64,000 nt of DNA from Phycomyces blakesleeanus NRRL 1555(-) (GCF_001638985.1 NW_017265157.1:186001-250000), one strand, 5' to 3'. Counted from the first letter of the stretch, positions 1-11,994 are shown. Numbers and translations: made by a program. The notes: a model not told the origin generated them from the sequence alone.

Positions 1-773
1 AAATTCATTGCAGGAAGCTTCTCATTTATTCATATCAAGAAAGAAATCATTTGATATTTGTCAAAACGATACAATCTCTTGTGTATCTATAAACAATTGG
101 TTAAATAAAATATTATTTGAAATAAATGGGGTTTATTTACCTTGTTCATCAAGTTCCAAATGTTATAATAGTTGAACTTACGATCAGAACTTCTTCTATA
201 TCTATCAATAGCTCTCAACATATCGATACATATCTGGCTGGCAGATTTGGATGATTGCTCTAATTGCTGGGACAGTTCATGCAGATACTTTTTGGCAAGA
301 GGAAGAGTATGAATATTCTCATGGATATCACCAGGAGTATGATTAGTGTGATCTTTGGTCAAGGTTATCTCATACCACTCAGGTGACTTAAAGAATCTTC
401 TGATGTAAAGAAGAGCAGAACACTTATTTTTCTTAGTTCTCTTTTGAACTACTTGGATCTCTGCCTTATATTCATAAGTTTCTGAACAATGACACAAGTA
501 TTCCTGTGAGAAGCACATCTTAATGCCACTGTTTTTGGCTTCTTCAGCAGTGATATCAGTACGTCATTTGTTGGAGTTACAAATAGTCCATTTGACCACA
601 CAGGATTCACTGAGTTCTACAAGGCATTCTTTCTACTCAGATGTTCTTACTCTAATAGCACTGTTGAGTCTAAGTATCATTACTCCTGGAATAGATGAGC
701 ACTCCAATGCCTCTGAAATTCTTGCAAGAGTGTAAATGTTTTCATTCATTGGTGTAATATTGACAGTAGACAT
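1..773 (-). pseudogene. MULE-A transposase, N-terminal part, broken
   Basis: On the minus strand the reading frame starts at an ATG near 773 and matches the family-A transposase at 31,336-33,299 almost residue for residue (for example the region around WYEITLTKDHTNHTPGD). This is the N-terminal part of a MULE transposase, upstream of the DDE core, which lies outside the window. At least two in-frame stops are seen near 680 and 590; the first replaces a Trp present in the other copy. The clean ORF at 87-518 is the remaining open segment. A GT-AG intron probably begins near 135, as in the other copy. Not functional as it stands. Confidence 0.75.
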
Positions 774-921
774 GCTTAATAGCAATATGTGTAAATAAAA
801 AAATGTGCTTTTAGGGGATATAAAATCTTTGTTTCAAACAAACAATTCAAAAACAAGAAAAAGTATTGGCAGTCAATATTTTAGTTAAATATTTATGACA
901 TACCAGGAAATATAGACTTTC
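1..921 (-). mobile_element. MULE DNA transposon, family A, partial (cut by window start)
   Basis: The outer end at about 899-921 reads, on the minus strand, GAAAGTCTATATTTCC, the same terminal repeat as the complete copy at 31187-33657. The encoded protein on the minus strand is clearly homologous to that copy. The other end lies outside the window. A Ty3/gypsy element starts 7 bp beyond the terminus, inside what should be this element's target duplication. Family assignment is by homology to the other copy and by MULE features seen there (8-bp TSD, SWIM-type zinc motif). Confidence 0.8.
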
Positions 922-928
922 TTACATG

Positions 929-1239
929 TGTCGGACATTATTTTGATGAATCCGTAAAATCTGAAGATAGTTAACCACAGTACTTCTTTATGCGCAGTAA
1001 TATCTTCCTGAGCATTAACCGCAGTATAATGACTATTTCTTTAATTAAATATAAATAATAACTACTGCGGATAATGCGCAGTATTAGTTTAGAAAACTAT
1101 ATAAGACAATTCAATTCATATCAATAAAAAGTACCTTTTATCCTCTCTTCGATTTTATATATACTCTCCGATCCCCAGTGGGTTTGACCTTTTGACTTTG
1201 CTATAGTAAAAGGAAGACCATCCCAGATCAGGAATGACA
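929..1239 (+). repeat. gypsy-1 5' LTR
   Basis: 311-bp LTR with TG...CA ends. It contains a TATA-like TATATAAG near 1099, an AATAAA-type signal near 1124, and, in the U3 part, repeated CCGCAGTA / GCGCAGTA motifs in both orientations. It differs from the 3' LTR at about five positions, so the insertion is fairly but not extremely recent. Confidence 0.93.
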
Positions 1240-1524
1240 ATTGGTAGCTGAAGCTATTTTTCCTCCTAAAGACCTTTGATGAATCCTGGTGAAAGACACC
1301 AAGAAAATTTTGACAAAAAGACACTTAGCCAGTTTGAGATTGAAGAATGAGTCCAGGACTTGTTACCCAAAGAACTAGTAAACGACTACAAGAAGAACCA
1401 GCGTGTACCACATATACCTGAAGAACAGAGACTCAAGAACACTCCTGCACGAGAACAAAAGTGGTCCGAACTTGCAAAAAAACTTGCCGCAACATTAACA
1501 GGAAAAAATAAAGAACTAGAAGAT

Positions 1525-2409
1525 ATGGCCCCACAAACTGCCACCGTAACCGCTGAAGCAATCGCAGCCGCTGTTGCAGAAGCAATGAAAGCAATCACAG
1601 CACAAAAGGAGTCCCGTGCCGAACGAATCAAGCAGCCTGATTGTTTCCGAGGTGAACGCTCCGCCGCAGTAGTAGATGGCTGGCTGCGCGCAGTCGAGTG
1701 TTACACCAAGTACTACAATTTCGCCCCAACCAAAGCCTGCGACTTTGCAGTAAATCTTTTGCGCGATAGAGCTGACACATGGTGGAGACGCACGGAACTC
1801 AAAACAGACCATCCCACTACTTGGGTCAAATTTAAAGCAGCCCTCACCAGAGAATTCCGCCCAGTTTATTCCCTCCAGACCTCTAGAGATCGACTAGCAC
1901 GATTACACCAGACTGGGACTGTTGCTGAATATATCGATGCCTTCCAAGACATTCAATTGGAATTGCCTGGAATGAACAATGAAGAGGCACTCGATAAATT
2001 TGTCTGTGGACTACACCCGTCCATCCGTGGAAATGTCCTTGCTGCCCGCCCTGTTGATGTTGATGATGCTTGTAACATCGCCTTGGCATATGCCAGTGGT
2101 CTCCAACTCGGATACCAGAACAATTATGCGTCTGTACCACCTCCGCAACAATACCAGCAGCAGTACCAGCCACAGTACCAACAACAGCAATATCAGTACA
2201 GTGGACCCGAGCCCATGGACCTGGACGCAATCAACAACCATTGCAGCAACTACCAGTCTCGCCTGCCTCTAAGACGCACTAATGCTACTTGCCATTGGTG
2301 TGGTGACTCCGGTCATTTCAAGAGAAATTGTAGAGACCATCTGGCTGCAATCAAGAAGTTGGACGAGGAGCGTCTTAAGAAGCAGGGTTTTCGCGAAGCA
2401 CAACCGTAA
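1525..2409 (+). CDS. gag: gypsy-1 Gag (capsid/nucleocapsid)
   Basis: Retrotransposon Gag. The frame is open from 1351, but the first in-frame ATG is at 1525, giving about 294 residues beginning MAPQTATV; the open stretch before it has no ATG. The centre is a retrotransposon-gag capsid domain with the typical WW pair and the LTREF and LPGM-type motifs, followed by a Gln/Tyr-rich linker and one CCHC zinc knuckle (C-x2-C-x4-H-x4-C, CHWCGDSGHFKRNC) near the C-terminus. The stop TAA at 2407-2409 overlaps the pol start ATG in a TAATG arrangement, which suggests stop-restart translation or a -1 shift for Pol. No internal stops are seen. Confidence 0.88.
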   Translation: MAPQTATVTAEAIAAAVAEAMKAITAQKESRAERIKQPDCFRGERSAAVVDGWLRAVECYTKYYNFAPTKACDFAVNLLRDRADTWWRRTELKTDHPTTWVKFKAALTREFRPVYSLQTSRDRLARLHQTGTVAEYIDAFQDIQLELPGMNNEEALDKFVCGLHPSIRGNVLAARPVDVDDACNIALAYASGLQLGYQNNYASVPPPQQYQQQYQPQYQQQQYQYSGPEPMDLDAINNHCSNYQSRLPLRRTNATCHWCGDSGHFKRNCRDHLAAIKKLDEERLKKQGFREAQP

Positions 2410-4829
2410 TGGGAGGTTGGTTATGTACAATGGAAGAAAAATCCTCCCCACAGGCCAGTATTAGTAATGAGCCTACAGAACATTTAAGTAATAAAGAAAC
2501 TTTTGACCAGTACAAAATTGTTACCAATGAAGAGAAAAAAGCTATTTCCAAAGAAAATTGTGACCCTTGTCTCACCACCAATCAACGTTTTTTGGAAGAC
2601 CTTCACTCTGCTGTAGACACAGATTTACCATTATATGCGGCAACACTTCACAGACAACAAATCTTGATTCTCATCGACAGTGGAGCCAGTGCAAACTATG
2701 TGTCACCCCAAATCAAACACCTTGCCACAAAAGTCTCGAATATTCCTGGGCGATCAGTTGAAACTGCTGGAGGGCATAGCATCAAAATTAACCAGAAAGC
2801 CACACTTACACTTTCTCTTAATGGTTATACTGATAGTGTTGATGCTTTTATCTTCCCCACTAAATTCGATTTGATTCTCGGTCGCACATGGTTACAGACT
2901 GCTAAACCTGTTCCTGATTGGCATCGAGATAACTGGTCTTTATATCGTGATGGCCAAGAGTTTGTCCTGCGTCCCCATGGCAACTGCCCCATGAAACCTC
3001 AACTTAATTACCTCATTTCTGCAAAGCAAGTCCAGAAACTCTCTCGGAGGGAGGAGGCAGAGTGTTTTTTGCTGCACATCAAGACCGAGAAAGAAGTAAC
3101 CAACGATGAACAATGGATGAAACTAGTGAAAGAGTTTGACGATGTGTTCCAAGACGGTTTGCCAGGGTTACCACCGAGTCAAGATGTACAACATGTAATA
3201 AACACTGAAGATGCACACCCTGTAAACAAACCGCCTTTTAAGATGAGCCCCCAAGAACTTGACGAACTCAAAAAGCAACTCAAAGAACTCCTTGACCTTG
3301 GTCTCATTCGCCCTAGCTCATCTCCATGGGGTGCTCCTATATTATTTGTAAAGAAAAAGAATGGCGAAATGCGCATGTGTGTAGACTATCGTGCTCTCAA
3401 CAAAGTCACAATCCGCAATAACCATCCTTTACCAAGAATTGACGAATGCCTAGAACGATTGCATGGAGCCAACCATTTCACCAGCCTAGATCTCAAGAGT
3501 GGCTACCATCAAGTACGCATTCAAGATTCAGATGTGCCAAAAACAGCATTTAACACCCGTTATGGTCAATACGAGTTCCTGGTCCTTCCTTTTGGTCTTA
3601 CCAACGCCCCGCCAACTTTCCAACATTTGATGAACAAAGTTCTGGGAGAATGTTTAGACAACTTTGCTTTGGTCTATTTGGACGATATTCTCATATTCAG
3701 TAAAACCTCAGCAGAACACGAAGAACATGTACGACATGTCTTGAACCGTCTCCGCGAAGCCAAGCTGATTGCCAACTTTAAAAAATGTGAATTTAACAAA
3801 AAGGAACTGACATTTCTTGTTTTCAATGTGTCTGCTCAAGGTATCCTCCCGTCTCCAGATAAAGTCAAGACCATACAAGAATGGGTTCCACCCTCTAATG
3901 TTCAAGAAGTGCGCCAATTTATTGGTTTGGCACAGTATTATCGCCATTTTATCCCAGGTTTTGCTGGAATTGCTGCTCCATTAACTGATCTTACCAAAGG
4001 AACAGGACCTAAACAACGACCAATTGTATGGACTGACACTTGCCAAGACAGCTTCGATATCCTTAAGGAAAAACTCAGCACTGCACCTGTACTACTTGCA
4101 CCAGATATGGACAAACCTTTCCGAATTGAGACAGATGCTTCCGATTTTGGTGTCGGTGCTGTATTGATGCAAGAAGATGAAGAAGGAGTCTGGAAACCAC
4201 TGGCATTTGAATCCAAGAAACTTTCCAGTGCTGAACGTTCCTACCCAGCCCAAGAACGTGAACTTTTAGGAATACTGCACACACTACGTACCTGGCGCTG
4301 TATGATTGAAGGGAAACCATTTACTGTTTTTACTGACCACCTGCCCCTCAAGTACTTCCATAGCCAAGTTAAACCAACCCCTCGATTAATAAGATGGATT
4401 TCCGAATTCGAGTTGTACGACCCCATTATTCAATACAAACCTGGTAAAGACAACGGTGTCCCAGATGTACTTTCTCGAATGGACGGTCCCGAATTTGATC
4501 CATCTACAATTGAGTCTATGGAGCCAGAGTATCTGTACACCATGCCCGAATCACAGACTTCAGATTGGCCCAAATACTATGCTCGCACGGAAGATGAGTG
4601 GCCAGATGACATAAAAGAGTTGCTACACAGACAACGCAAGAAATTCGTGGTTCATGATCAGAAGGTTTTCTGCTTGGTTAAGATTGGTGACACATTTCAA
4701 GAAATCCGTTTTGCTCTGTTTACCAAGCGTGCCAATCTGGTAAACAATTTCCACAATGGGTTTGGACATGCTGGTAAGACAACAGTTTATGACTTGATGA
4801 AGAAACATTGGTGGTGGCCAGGAATGCGA
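2409..4829 (+). pseudogene. pol: gypsy-1 Pol, protease to integrase zinc finger (5' part, disrupted)
   Basis: Polyprotein frame starting at the ATG that overlaps the Gag stop. Visible domains are: aspartic protease with DSGA at about residues 90-93; reverse transcriptase with the YLDD catalytic box at about residue 423; RNase H with TDAS near residue 575 and the conserved ERELLG segment; then the start of the integrase HHCC zinc finger (GHAGKTTVYDLMKKHWWWPG). The frame then runs into the CACTA transposon at 4830 and ends at 4853. Up to that point it has no internal stops, so the retrotransposon was probably intact, or nearly so, when the CACTA element landed. Confidence 0.93.
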
Positions 4830-6747
4830 CACTGCAAAAGACAACCAATTTAAGTAGCTTAATTTTTGTTTAAATCCTTCAAAAATCGGTGGTTTATGTT
4901 CAATTATAGTTTGGTATTTGTTACAAAAATTGGTTCATTTAGTTAACCAAATGATGAGATTATAGATACTAAAATCAATAGATAAATTGAGAGTTATAAT
5001 TCCCCCTTTTCTTGAAATGTTATAATTGTCTGTAATTCTGGTTATATATTCACCCATAACTTGAAACCGTACCTAAACCCTACTTGTTATGGAATTGGCT
5101 TTGAACTCTCTACCTCTTAAAAAATTTTATTTGCTTTAATTACATGATATTATTGGATAGATCTCACTAAAATCAACCTAGAATCAGTCTGAAATCTGAC
5201 AGGAACCAGCATTCAAATGAATGATTGTAAAAAAAAACTTAAATAGATCTTGTTGACATCATCAAGAGATGACGCATTTGAAATAGAATCTCATGGAAAA
5301 AATGGTTTTTATTGATTTTTGAATGGTTGGAAAATATATTTAGCTATTTAATATGGACTACTAATACTTCTTTAAAAGTGTGTATCCGAATAGTACGACT
5401 TGTATACATGTTATACTTTCATTTATTGGACGGCTTGAATACATTGGATGACCTAACTTATACTATACTTCCCTACCTTATCGGTTTCATGTATTTGGCG
5501 CGTTTTTTGGTTTTACACTTCTTTAACTGAAAATGAAATCCTTGGTATTTTCTTGGAGAATACGTTTGTTTGGAACTACATTAGCTTAGAGCAAAAAAAG
5601 ATACAGAAGTATTAATACAGGTTTCTTTATGAAATAAAATGAAATAACATACTTACTAGATCATTTATGGGGGTTCATAACAAATCTCGCGATAGAATAA
5701 AAATCCGTTTGATTGATATTTTGTTTTAAATAAAAAGCAAGAAATAAAATAAACAGCTTTATTAATATGTATGCTTTGATTGTAAAGACACTTGAATTAC
5801 TTACATATTATAGACACGCGTTTGCAAAAGGGGGCAAACCAGTATGACTTGAAAAAAAGGTGTGACATATTTATCTGAGAAGAAGAATTGATAAGTTACA
5901 TTATTTAAGTTGAGTTATATATATATTACCTTTTCATAGACTGAAAATACCAGAAAGTATATAGTGTCAAGAGCAAAACATCTTTTATTACAAAATGGGT
6001 AGAAGCCCTATCATTTTAAAAATAAAAGATATTTAGTCAGCAAGGTGTTTCATTTTGGTTAGGAGATTGGTTATTACCTGTACTGTTTTGAATGCTTGTT
6101 GAGTGTATTGTTTATCTAATATATATTAAGATGATTCTAAAAGCCAAAAGTATTAATAAAAGTTGAGATCTTAAGAGTAAGCTTACCAAGACATATAAAA
6201 AGAGACAAAATGAGAAGAGCAGGTTAAAGAAAGAGAAAATAGAAAAGAGGGGCACGGTTATTCTATTAAATACAAATTCGGGGTTTTTTTTTAAAAATAA
6301 ATAAATCAAAAAATAATTTTTGTCTGTAACTTAGAATTGAAAGAAAACGCAGTTGCACTATGCCAGCAGCTAATACATATGAAAAACAGAGTATAGTATA
6401 AAATCATATTATTCAAATACTAATACATAATATAAGAATAAAACATGGATTGAAAAATAAATTAAAGAAACACATAAAATACTCACAACAAGAGTGGAAA
6501 CATTCAAAGCTGTTCTTGTTACGTAATAGATCATGGTGTTCTCTGAGAAAGAATAAAACTTAAAGCCCAAATTAAACATAATATAAATAGACCCTTTGGA
6601 TTTAAAAAAAACCAAGCTATTCTTATTATTCACAATGTCAAAAAATCTCAATAACAATTCAGTTAACAATGCTTTTGGTGAAGAACCTTCTGTGGGAAGG
6701 TAGATTAAAACCAGGCAGTCTTCAATTTTCTTATATTAATTTTATTT

Positions 6748-7325
6748 TTGGTTTTTATAAAAATCAAAAAAAGCCCACCAAGAAATACCAACGATATAAG
6801 GACGATAATGTTGCAACACTCACAGGGAATAGTGAGCAATCAAAGACCACTAGCACCAAAGAGAGCTCGATTGAATCTTGAAGGTGATTTGTCGGGTAGA
6901 ACTCGTAACATCCATGATGTGTACGAGAAACTTGATACCATGAATGGTGTCTTAAACACTGTTTTGAAGAACACATCTTCTGAGAAAGCCAAAGCCACTG
7001 CTAGTAATGCAGTTGAGCAAGACATGTCGCCTGGACGTCAACCAACATTGGATGTAAGTAATCATAATATGTTTTTATGTAGATAGAATTTAATATACAT
7101 TTATATTATAGCAATTGTTGCGCGATTATTTGAGTGAAGAGAAATTGTATGACCAATACAATACCAATGAAAATAAAAACAGTGAGGGAAACAGACTCGT
7201 TCTGAAGTCTGTTACCAATTACCTTCGTTGTCAAGAAGAGGGGAAAAAGGTGGACTTGCCAACTCTTCGAACTAAGATTGTGCGGCACATTGGCAACAGA
7301 AAGTTGCAAGAAAAAAAAACAGGAG
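6748..7325 (+). pseudogene. CACTA-1 accessory protein, 3'-truncated
   Basis: First exon to about 7052, an intron with GTAAGT...TATAG (about 7053-7112), then a second exon whose frame (QLLRDYLSEEKLYDQY...) is cut by the solo LTR at 7326. The start is uncertain: ATG 6748 or an in-frame ATG near 6809. The layout, upstream of and convergent with the Tnp2 gene, and the similar segment around ISDKIKNRYKHSH in the CACTA-2 gene at 23299, suggest the same accessory or DNA-binding protein family, analogous in position to TnpA of plant CACTA elements. That role is inferred from position, not from a recognised domain. Confidence 0.6.
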
Positions 7326-7857
7326 TGTTGTAAATGAGTATTGACTACTGCTGTAATTGAGAATAAGTCTGAAGGAAATAATATAAGGTCTCAGCTATTC
7401 CAGTCAAAGGTGTCTACCAATTACTTTATTATTTAACATACAGGTTTAGCATGCATGATAGTGATTATATTTCATATGATGATATCACCATAATATGGGA
7501 TACATCAGTGGATTATTATAAGCATAATTATAACTCATAAACACATTTACTTTCGATGTTAATACTTCATTGGGACTACACACATTTATATAATTAATCA
7601 TACATTAATTATCCCAAGATCACGTTGCTCTGATTAAGGCTCAGATAGGATCGATTACCTGACCCCAGTCATATAATTTTCCCAATCCAAAACAATATAA
7701 ATAGCAGTAGTAGTTCAGTGTAGGAACCTGGTCAAACTTTGATATAAAATCTTTCTCAATAAACAAAACCTACACAAGTTCTCACGAATCTTCGTTCCTA
7801 ATTTCAAATCTTCAATTCTTCCTCTTAAAAACTTCTTCAACTTCAACCACCACAACA
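7326..7857 (-). repeat. Solo LTR (family X) inside CACTA-1, no matching target duplication
   Basis: 532 bp, minus orientation, ends TGTTGT...ACAACA. It is nearly identical to the solo LTR at 14673-15205, which is in the opposite orientation. Flanking 5-mers are AGGAG on the left and ATAAC on the right, so the target duplication does not match. The accessory gene is truncated on one side and the transposase gene on the other. Confidence 0.85.
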
Positions 7858-9696
7858 ATAACCAATGAAGCTCTGACCACCGAGTGCTGTTTTCTTTTTC
7901 TAGGTGTGTTCGCTCAGTATTGTTCAATGTATTTGCCCAGCTGACAGCATGTTCCAGATTCATTGTCTTCGTGCACCTCACCCAATTGCTATACTTGAAT
8001 CCAGAGTAGTCAAGCTTACTGGTCTTCTTTATAGTCGTGAATTGTCGTTGACATTTGTGACAGGCGCATGTGCTCATGTGGCCAGTAAATCCAGAGGTTT
8101 TGCGAGCGGCAGAGATATCACAGGCAACACACATCAATGCAGCACGAACAACAATCTTTCTATTTTGTGAGTCTGTCATTTCTACACCAATGTACATCTC
8201 CAAAAATTCGTCAACGAGCGGCTTCAAGTAATGATTCATGCTGTCAGTGCTTGCTTCCTTCGGCCCAGGCATCATACCAACAAGAATGACATTTTCAGAC
8301 TTAATGCATTCACTCCGTGGGAGATTGTTGATAGAGAGATATATCGCACCACTGGAATGTGTTCGTCCATCAAATGGCTGAAACCAATCGATATTCAGAG
8401 TCAACATTAAGGATTGGCTATCATCAACAAACCGTCTGCCATTGATGTCTTTAATATCACTCCAAACTGCACCATCGAAAATGTCAAGTTTGGTGTTTTC
8501 AATTATTTGACGACTTCTCCACAAATTGATCTTGGACACGAAATCTGGCTTGGAGAATTTTTGTTGCAAGGCGTACTTCAGAGAGTTGAATGGATATACC
8601 ATTGCTGGAAGAGAACAATTTCCGGTTGACACTTTAAAGAGATTGTTGTTGCAAATGGCAGATTGAGAGAATTTCTTAAATGTACAGACTCTTTGACTTG
8701 TTTCCGGAGGATAAATCGAATGACATTGTGAGCATGCAATGTATACTGTCATTCCATCTGTTGCCATGTTAAATCCTGTCTTATGCTTCAAGCTATTGAT
8801 CGTCAGTAGAAGGGCACCAGACATATCACAGAGAGACAGTAGAGTATTACAAAATTCAATGAGAATCGATCCACCGCTTTCCACCAAAAAAATCAAGTGA
8901 AATATGACAATGAATACTGCAACAAAGGGGATATACAAGGGCATTTTATCAAAAGACGAAGGACGAACTATGAAGACAAAGGTTAAGTTAGTTTAAATTA
9001 ATATATTGATTAATTGTCTATACCGTATTAATTCATACCTGATTCTACTATCGAGGTCCCACTGGTCTCATCAAAGTTTTCTTCTTGTTCAAAATCAAAA
9101 CCAGTATCGCCTTCTTCAATCTCATCGCCATCAACCACAAATGCTCCTGTAATTGTATCTTCGGCAGTAAAGATGGACTCTTCTTGGGACAAAGGTAAGT
9201 CAACTGGAAAGGAATAATTGCTGTAAAGATGTAGAAATAAAAATATAATTACAATTATAATCATATAAAAAATAAAAAATAAAAAAATATATATCAGTTT
9301 CAATTATTATTTTGTTCATTTATTTTATTTTATTTTCTAACCTTCTTGATCAAATTCAATGTTTTGTTCTTCATTTTCGTCTTCATATTCGCCTTTGCCT
9401 TCGTTCTCGTAATCATAATCATTGTCATTGTCACTGTCAATACTATCTACTTCCATGTCGTCAAAATGTTCTTCAGGAACATCTATTTTATGAATTAATT
9501 TATATTAATTTTACATGTACAGCTCGAGTTATTCTTGTTATTTACCCATTGCATCGTTTTTGGCAACAGGCACTATATGTTTCTCATAGTGTCGTTGTGC
9601 ATTTTGTCTTTTCTGTTTCTTTCCACAGCTATTCAACTTTGTACAGTCTGGACATTTGCAGATAACATAACTGTCTTTCTTTTGATTATTGGACAT
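7858..9696 (-). pseudogene. tnp2: CACTA-1 transposase (Tnp2 family), C-terminally truncated
   Basis: Minus-strand gene starting at the ATG near 9696. Exon 1 carries a Cys/His-rich motif (CKCPDC...H...H). Acidic exons follow (about 9475-9345 and 9240-9040), then a main exon from 8967 down to 7858. The main exon has a hydrophobic segment, a CxxC-type finger around ACSQCHSIY and a second around ACHKCQ, and the hallmark LMLTLNIDWFQPFDG with the GAIYLSINNLPR block of the Tnp2 transposase family. It is truncated right after the TRWSEL segment by the solo LTR; the catalytic C-terminal half seen in CACTA-2 (DPMHNHLLG onward) is missing. Non-functional. Confidence 0.88.
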
Positions 9697-10517
9697 GTCG
9701 ATTGTTTTAAATTATAAAAAAAATTATATAGATTTTAAGAGATCTTGATCAAGGTCTTTATATACCAAAAAAAAATTATAAATAGATAAAATACTGCTCC
9801 ATGCCATGACTATAGTATGTCAAGTAATTCTTTGATACATCTACTGCACATATCATCATAATTATACTCATATATCGTTATGTCATTAACCAAGTCAAAT
9901 ACTGCGTACATTACTAAAAGTGTATGCAATTTTTTTTAAAAGTCTTTTTTTAGAATTATAATATTTGATATGACAATGATTCGACCATGATAAAAAATAA
10001 TACAAAAATGGAACATTCGCCTCTCACAACATGTGAAATAAAAAAATCTGATATTTTAATTCCATATATCAAAGGGAAAAATCACGCAAAAATATTGCCA
10101 CAGTAAAAATGAAATCACAACCTTTTGTCTCGTTCCCTTGAAATATATGGATTAAATATTTGTTCTTATATTCACATTTATAATACATAAAAAATATTTA
10201 AATGATTTATTTTGAAATAGAAAAAGTGAAACCTTAAGAATATATATAATTTTTATTAAATATTATATTAACTTTTATATAAGTGTTTTTTCAATGTAAT
10301 TTAGAATTATATCAAAGAAGTGTGTAATATAAAAAAAAACCCAATTTTGTAATTTTATGGCCGAAAAAATGATGGTAGTGTGATTTTACAGCTAAAAAAG
10401 AGCGATCTGAAATCACAACAGAAAAAAATAGAAATTATTTGAAAAAATTAAAAATCGAAAATTGTAGTAAAATTTTTGCAGGTTTTCAGAAACTAAAATC
10501 AGCAGTCTTTTGCAGTG

Positions 10518-11666
10518 CGAACACAGATCCAAGAATGGCTTGCAAAATGCCCCCAGTGTCAATTAGCGTCCAATGCCGAGCGAAATATCTACCATGCACC
10601 CATGGAACCCCTAGATATTCCCCCTCCATTTTCCCGCTGGCATCTAGATTTCATTGGAGAGCTCCCAACAACTGTAAATGGTAACCAATGGATTCTCGTT
10701 GCAGTAGATTATGCCACCAATTGGCCAATAGCACGTGCTGTACCTGCTGCTACTGGTGAAGCAATAGCCAATTTCCTGTATGAAGAAATTGTAATGCGTT
10801 TTAGTTGTCCCAATGAGATCCTCACTGACCGCGGCGCCAATTTCATGTCACACATCCTCAGCTTTTACATTAAAAAGATTAAATTACACCACAAGTTAAC
10901 ATCAGCATTTCACCCTCAAACCAACGGAAAATGTGAACGTTTAAATGGTATTTTAAAACAGATGCTATGAAAATATGTACATGGCACTATTCATTGCTGG
11001 GACGAATATTTGGAAACTGCACTCTGGGCCTGCCGAATTAGGAAACACCGAACAACTGGTTTCAGTCCGTTCTTCCTGACCTATGGCCGTGAACCTCATA
11101 TTCCGGGTGATCCTCTACGCCCATTCATGGATACCGCTATTCCTGATGATTCTTCTCTTGTCTCTGATGGTGCTATCCCTTTTCTCCGCAATCTGCAACA
11201 AGCCTGCATTAATGCTGATGCTCGAGTAGCCACCAATAGCCAACAAGACAAGGAACGATGGGATTTTATTATGAAATCGCACCAATTTGTAATCGGTGAA
11301 CATTTATTGCTCCGACATGAAAACAAATTTGGCTTAGAATATAACTGGATGGGACCATACATAGTTATAGACAAGAATGCAGATAAAAATATATACAAGC
11401 TCACAACTATGGAAGGTGTCCCTTATACTTCCTGGGTTCACGCTGATCGTTTAAAAATTGCAAAATCCGATGATTTTGACTGTACCTGGTATCACCCAAC
11501 CCCTGCCCGTGCCCAAATGCACTGCGATTTAGCCTTGGACTCTTCTTCTGCCCTACCGTTTTCCCTTGTGGATTCTTCTGGGGTTGATCGAGGACTATCA
11601 ACAGTTTCGGGAGGGGGTGATGTCAGACATTATTTTGATGAATCCGTAAAATCTGAAGATAGTTAA
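10518..11666 (+). pseudogene. pol: gypsy-1 Pol, integrase core and C-terminus (3' part, disrupted)
   Basis: Continuation of the integrase on the other side of the CACTA insertion. It begins with the second cysteine pair of the HHCC finger (KCPQCQ), then the DDE core: first Asp in WHLDFIG, second in TDRGANF, Glu in GKCERLNG. A TGA stop sits at about 10968-10970, after which the same frame family continues from about 10971 through the GRE-P motif and the GPY/F-like region (WMGPYIVID), ending at 11666 inside the 3' LTR. The C-terminus is an acidic/Ser-rich tail without a chromodomain. Two lesions, the CACTA insertion and the TGA, inactivate this copy. Confidence 0.92.
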
Positions 11667-11931
11667 CCGCAGTACTTCTTTATGCGCAGTAATATCTTCC
11701 TGAGAATTAACCGCAGTATAATGACTATTTCTTTAATTAAATATAAATAATAACTACTGCGGATAATGCGCAGTATTAGTTTAGAAAACTATATAAGACA
11801 ATTCAATTCATATCAATAAAAAGTACCTTTTATCCTCTCTTCGATTTTACATATACTCTCCGATCCCCAGTGGGTTTGACCTTTTGACTTTGCTATAGTA
11901 AAAGGAAGACCATCCCAGATCAGGAACGACA
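11621..11931 (+). repeat. gypsy-1 3' LTR
   Basis: 311-bp LTR matching 929-1239 with about five substitutions. It is preceded by a purine run (gggaggggg) that fits the polypurine tract, and followed by the CATG target duplication. The Pol frame ends within it. Confidence 0.93.
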
Positions 11932-11935
11932 CATG

Positions 11936-11966
11936 CCAGAAAAGAAATATCAGATCAGAAATGACA
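11936..11966 (+). repeat. LTR 3'-end remnant (family Y) beside tRNA-Ser
   Basis: The sequence GCCAGAAAAGAAATATCAG through GATCAGAAATGACA closely matches the last about 31 bp of the LTR at 30766-31129. It ends 28 bp from the mature 3' end of tRNA-Ser and abuts a run of five A (T5 on the tRNA strand). MULE-A and gypsy-1 appear to have inserted into this LTR. Confidence 0.65.
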
Positions 11967-11994
11967 AAAATATTATCAATGTCAAAGTATAAAA

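Larger units (their letters stand above)
4830..10517. mobile_element. CACTA (EnSpm/CMC) DNA transposon CACTA-1
   Basis: The ends are 13-bp inverted repeats CACTGCAAAAGAC, beginning with the CACTR signature, flanked by a 3-bp target duplication CGA (4827-4829 and 10518-10520). Inside are two convergent genes: an accessory gene on plus and a Tnp2-type transposase on minus. The centre, with the 3' ends of both genes, is missing and replaced by a solo LTR at 7326-7857. Stretches 4854-6740 and 9700-10517 are AT-rich subterminal DNA with no supported gene. Compared with CACTA-2 about 2.5 kb is gone, so this copy could only move if helped in trans. Confidence 0.9.
929..11931 (+). mobile_element. Ty3/gypsy LTR retrotransposon (gypsy-1), interrupted by a CACTA element
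   Basis: Two 311-bp LTRs (929-1239 and 11621-11931) start TGTC and end GACA and differ at about five sites. They flank gag, pol and a polypurine tract (about 11610-11617). The target duplication is CATG (925-928 and 11932-11935). A likely primer-binding site starting TGG lies at 1242. Domain order is Gag, protease, RT, RNase H, integrase, which is Ty3/gypsy. The integrase zinc-finger region is split by the CACTA transposon at 4830-10517. Removing that leaves an element of about 5.3 kb, normal for the family. There is no chromodomain. Confidence 0.93.

Noticed and set aside
1360..1524. Longer Gag starting at 1360
   Set aside because: No ATG in this stretch; it begins with TTG after an in-frame stop at 1348, so ATG 1525 is preferred although non-AUG initiation is possible.
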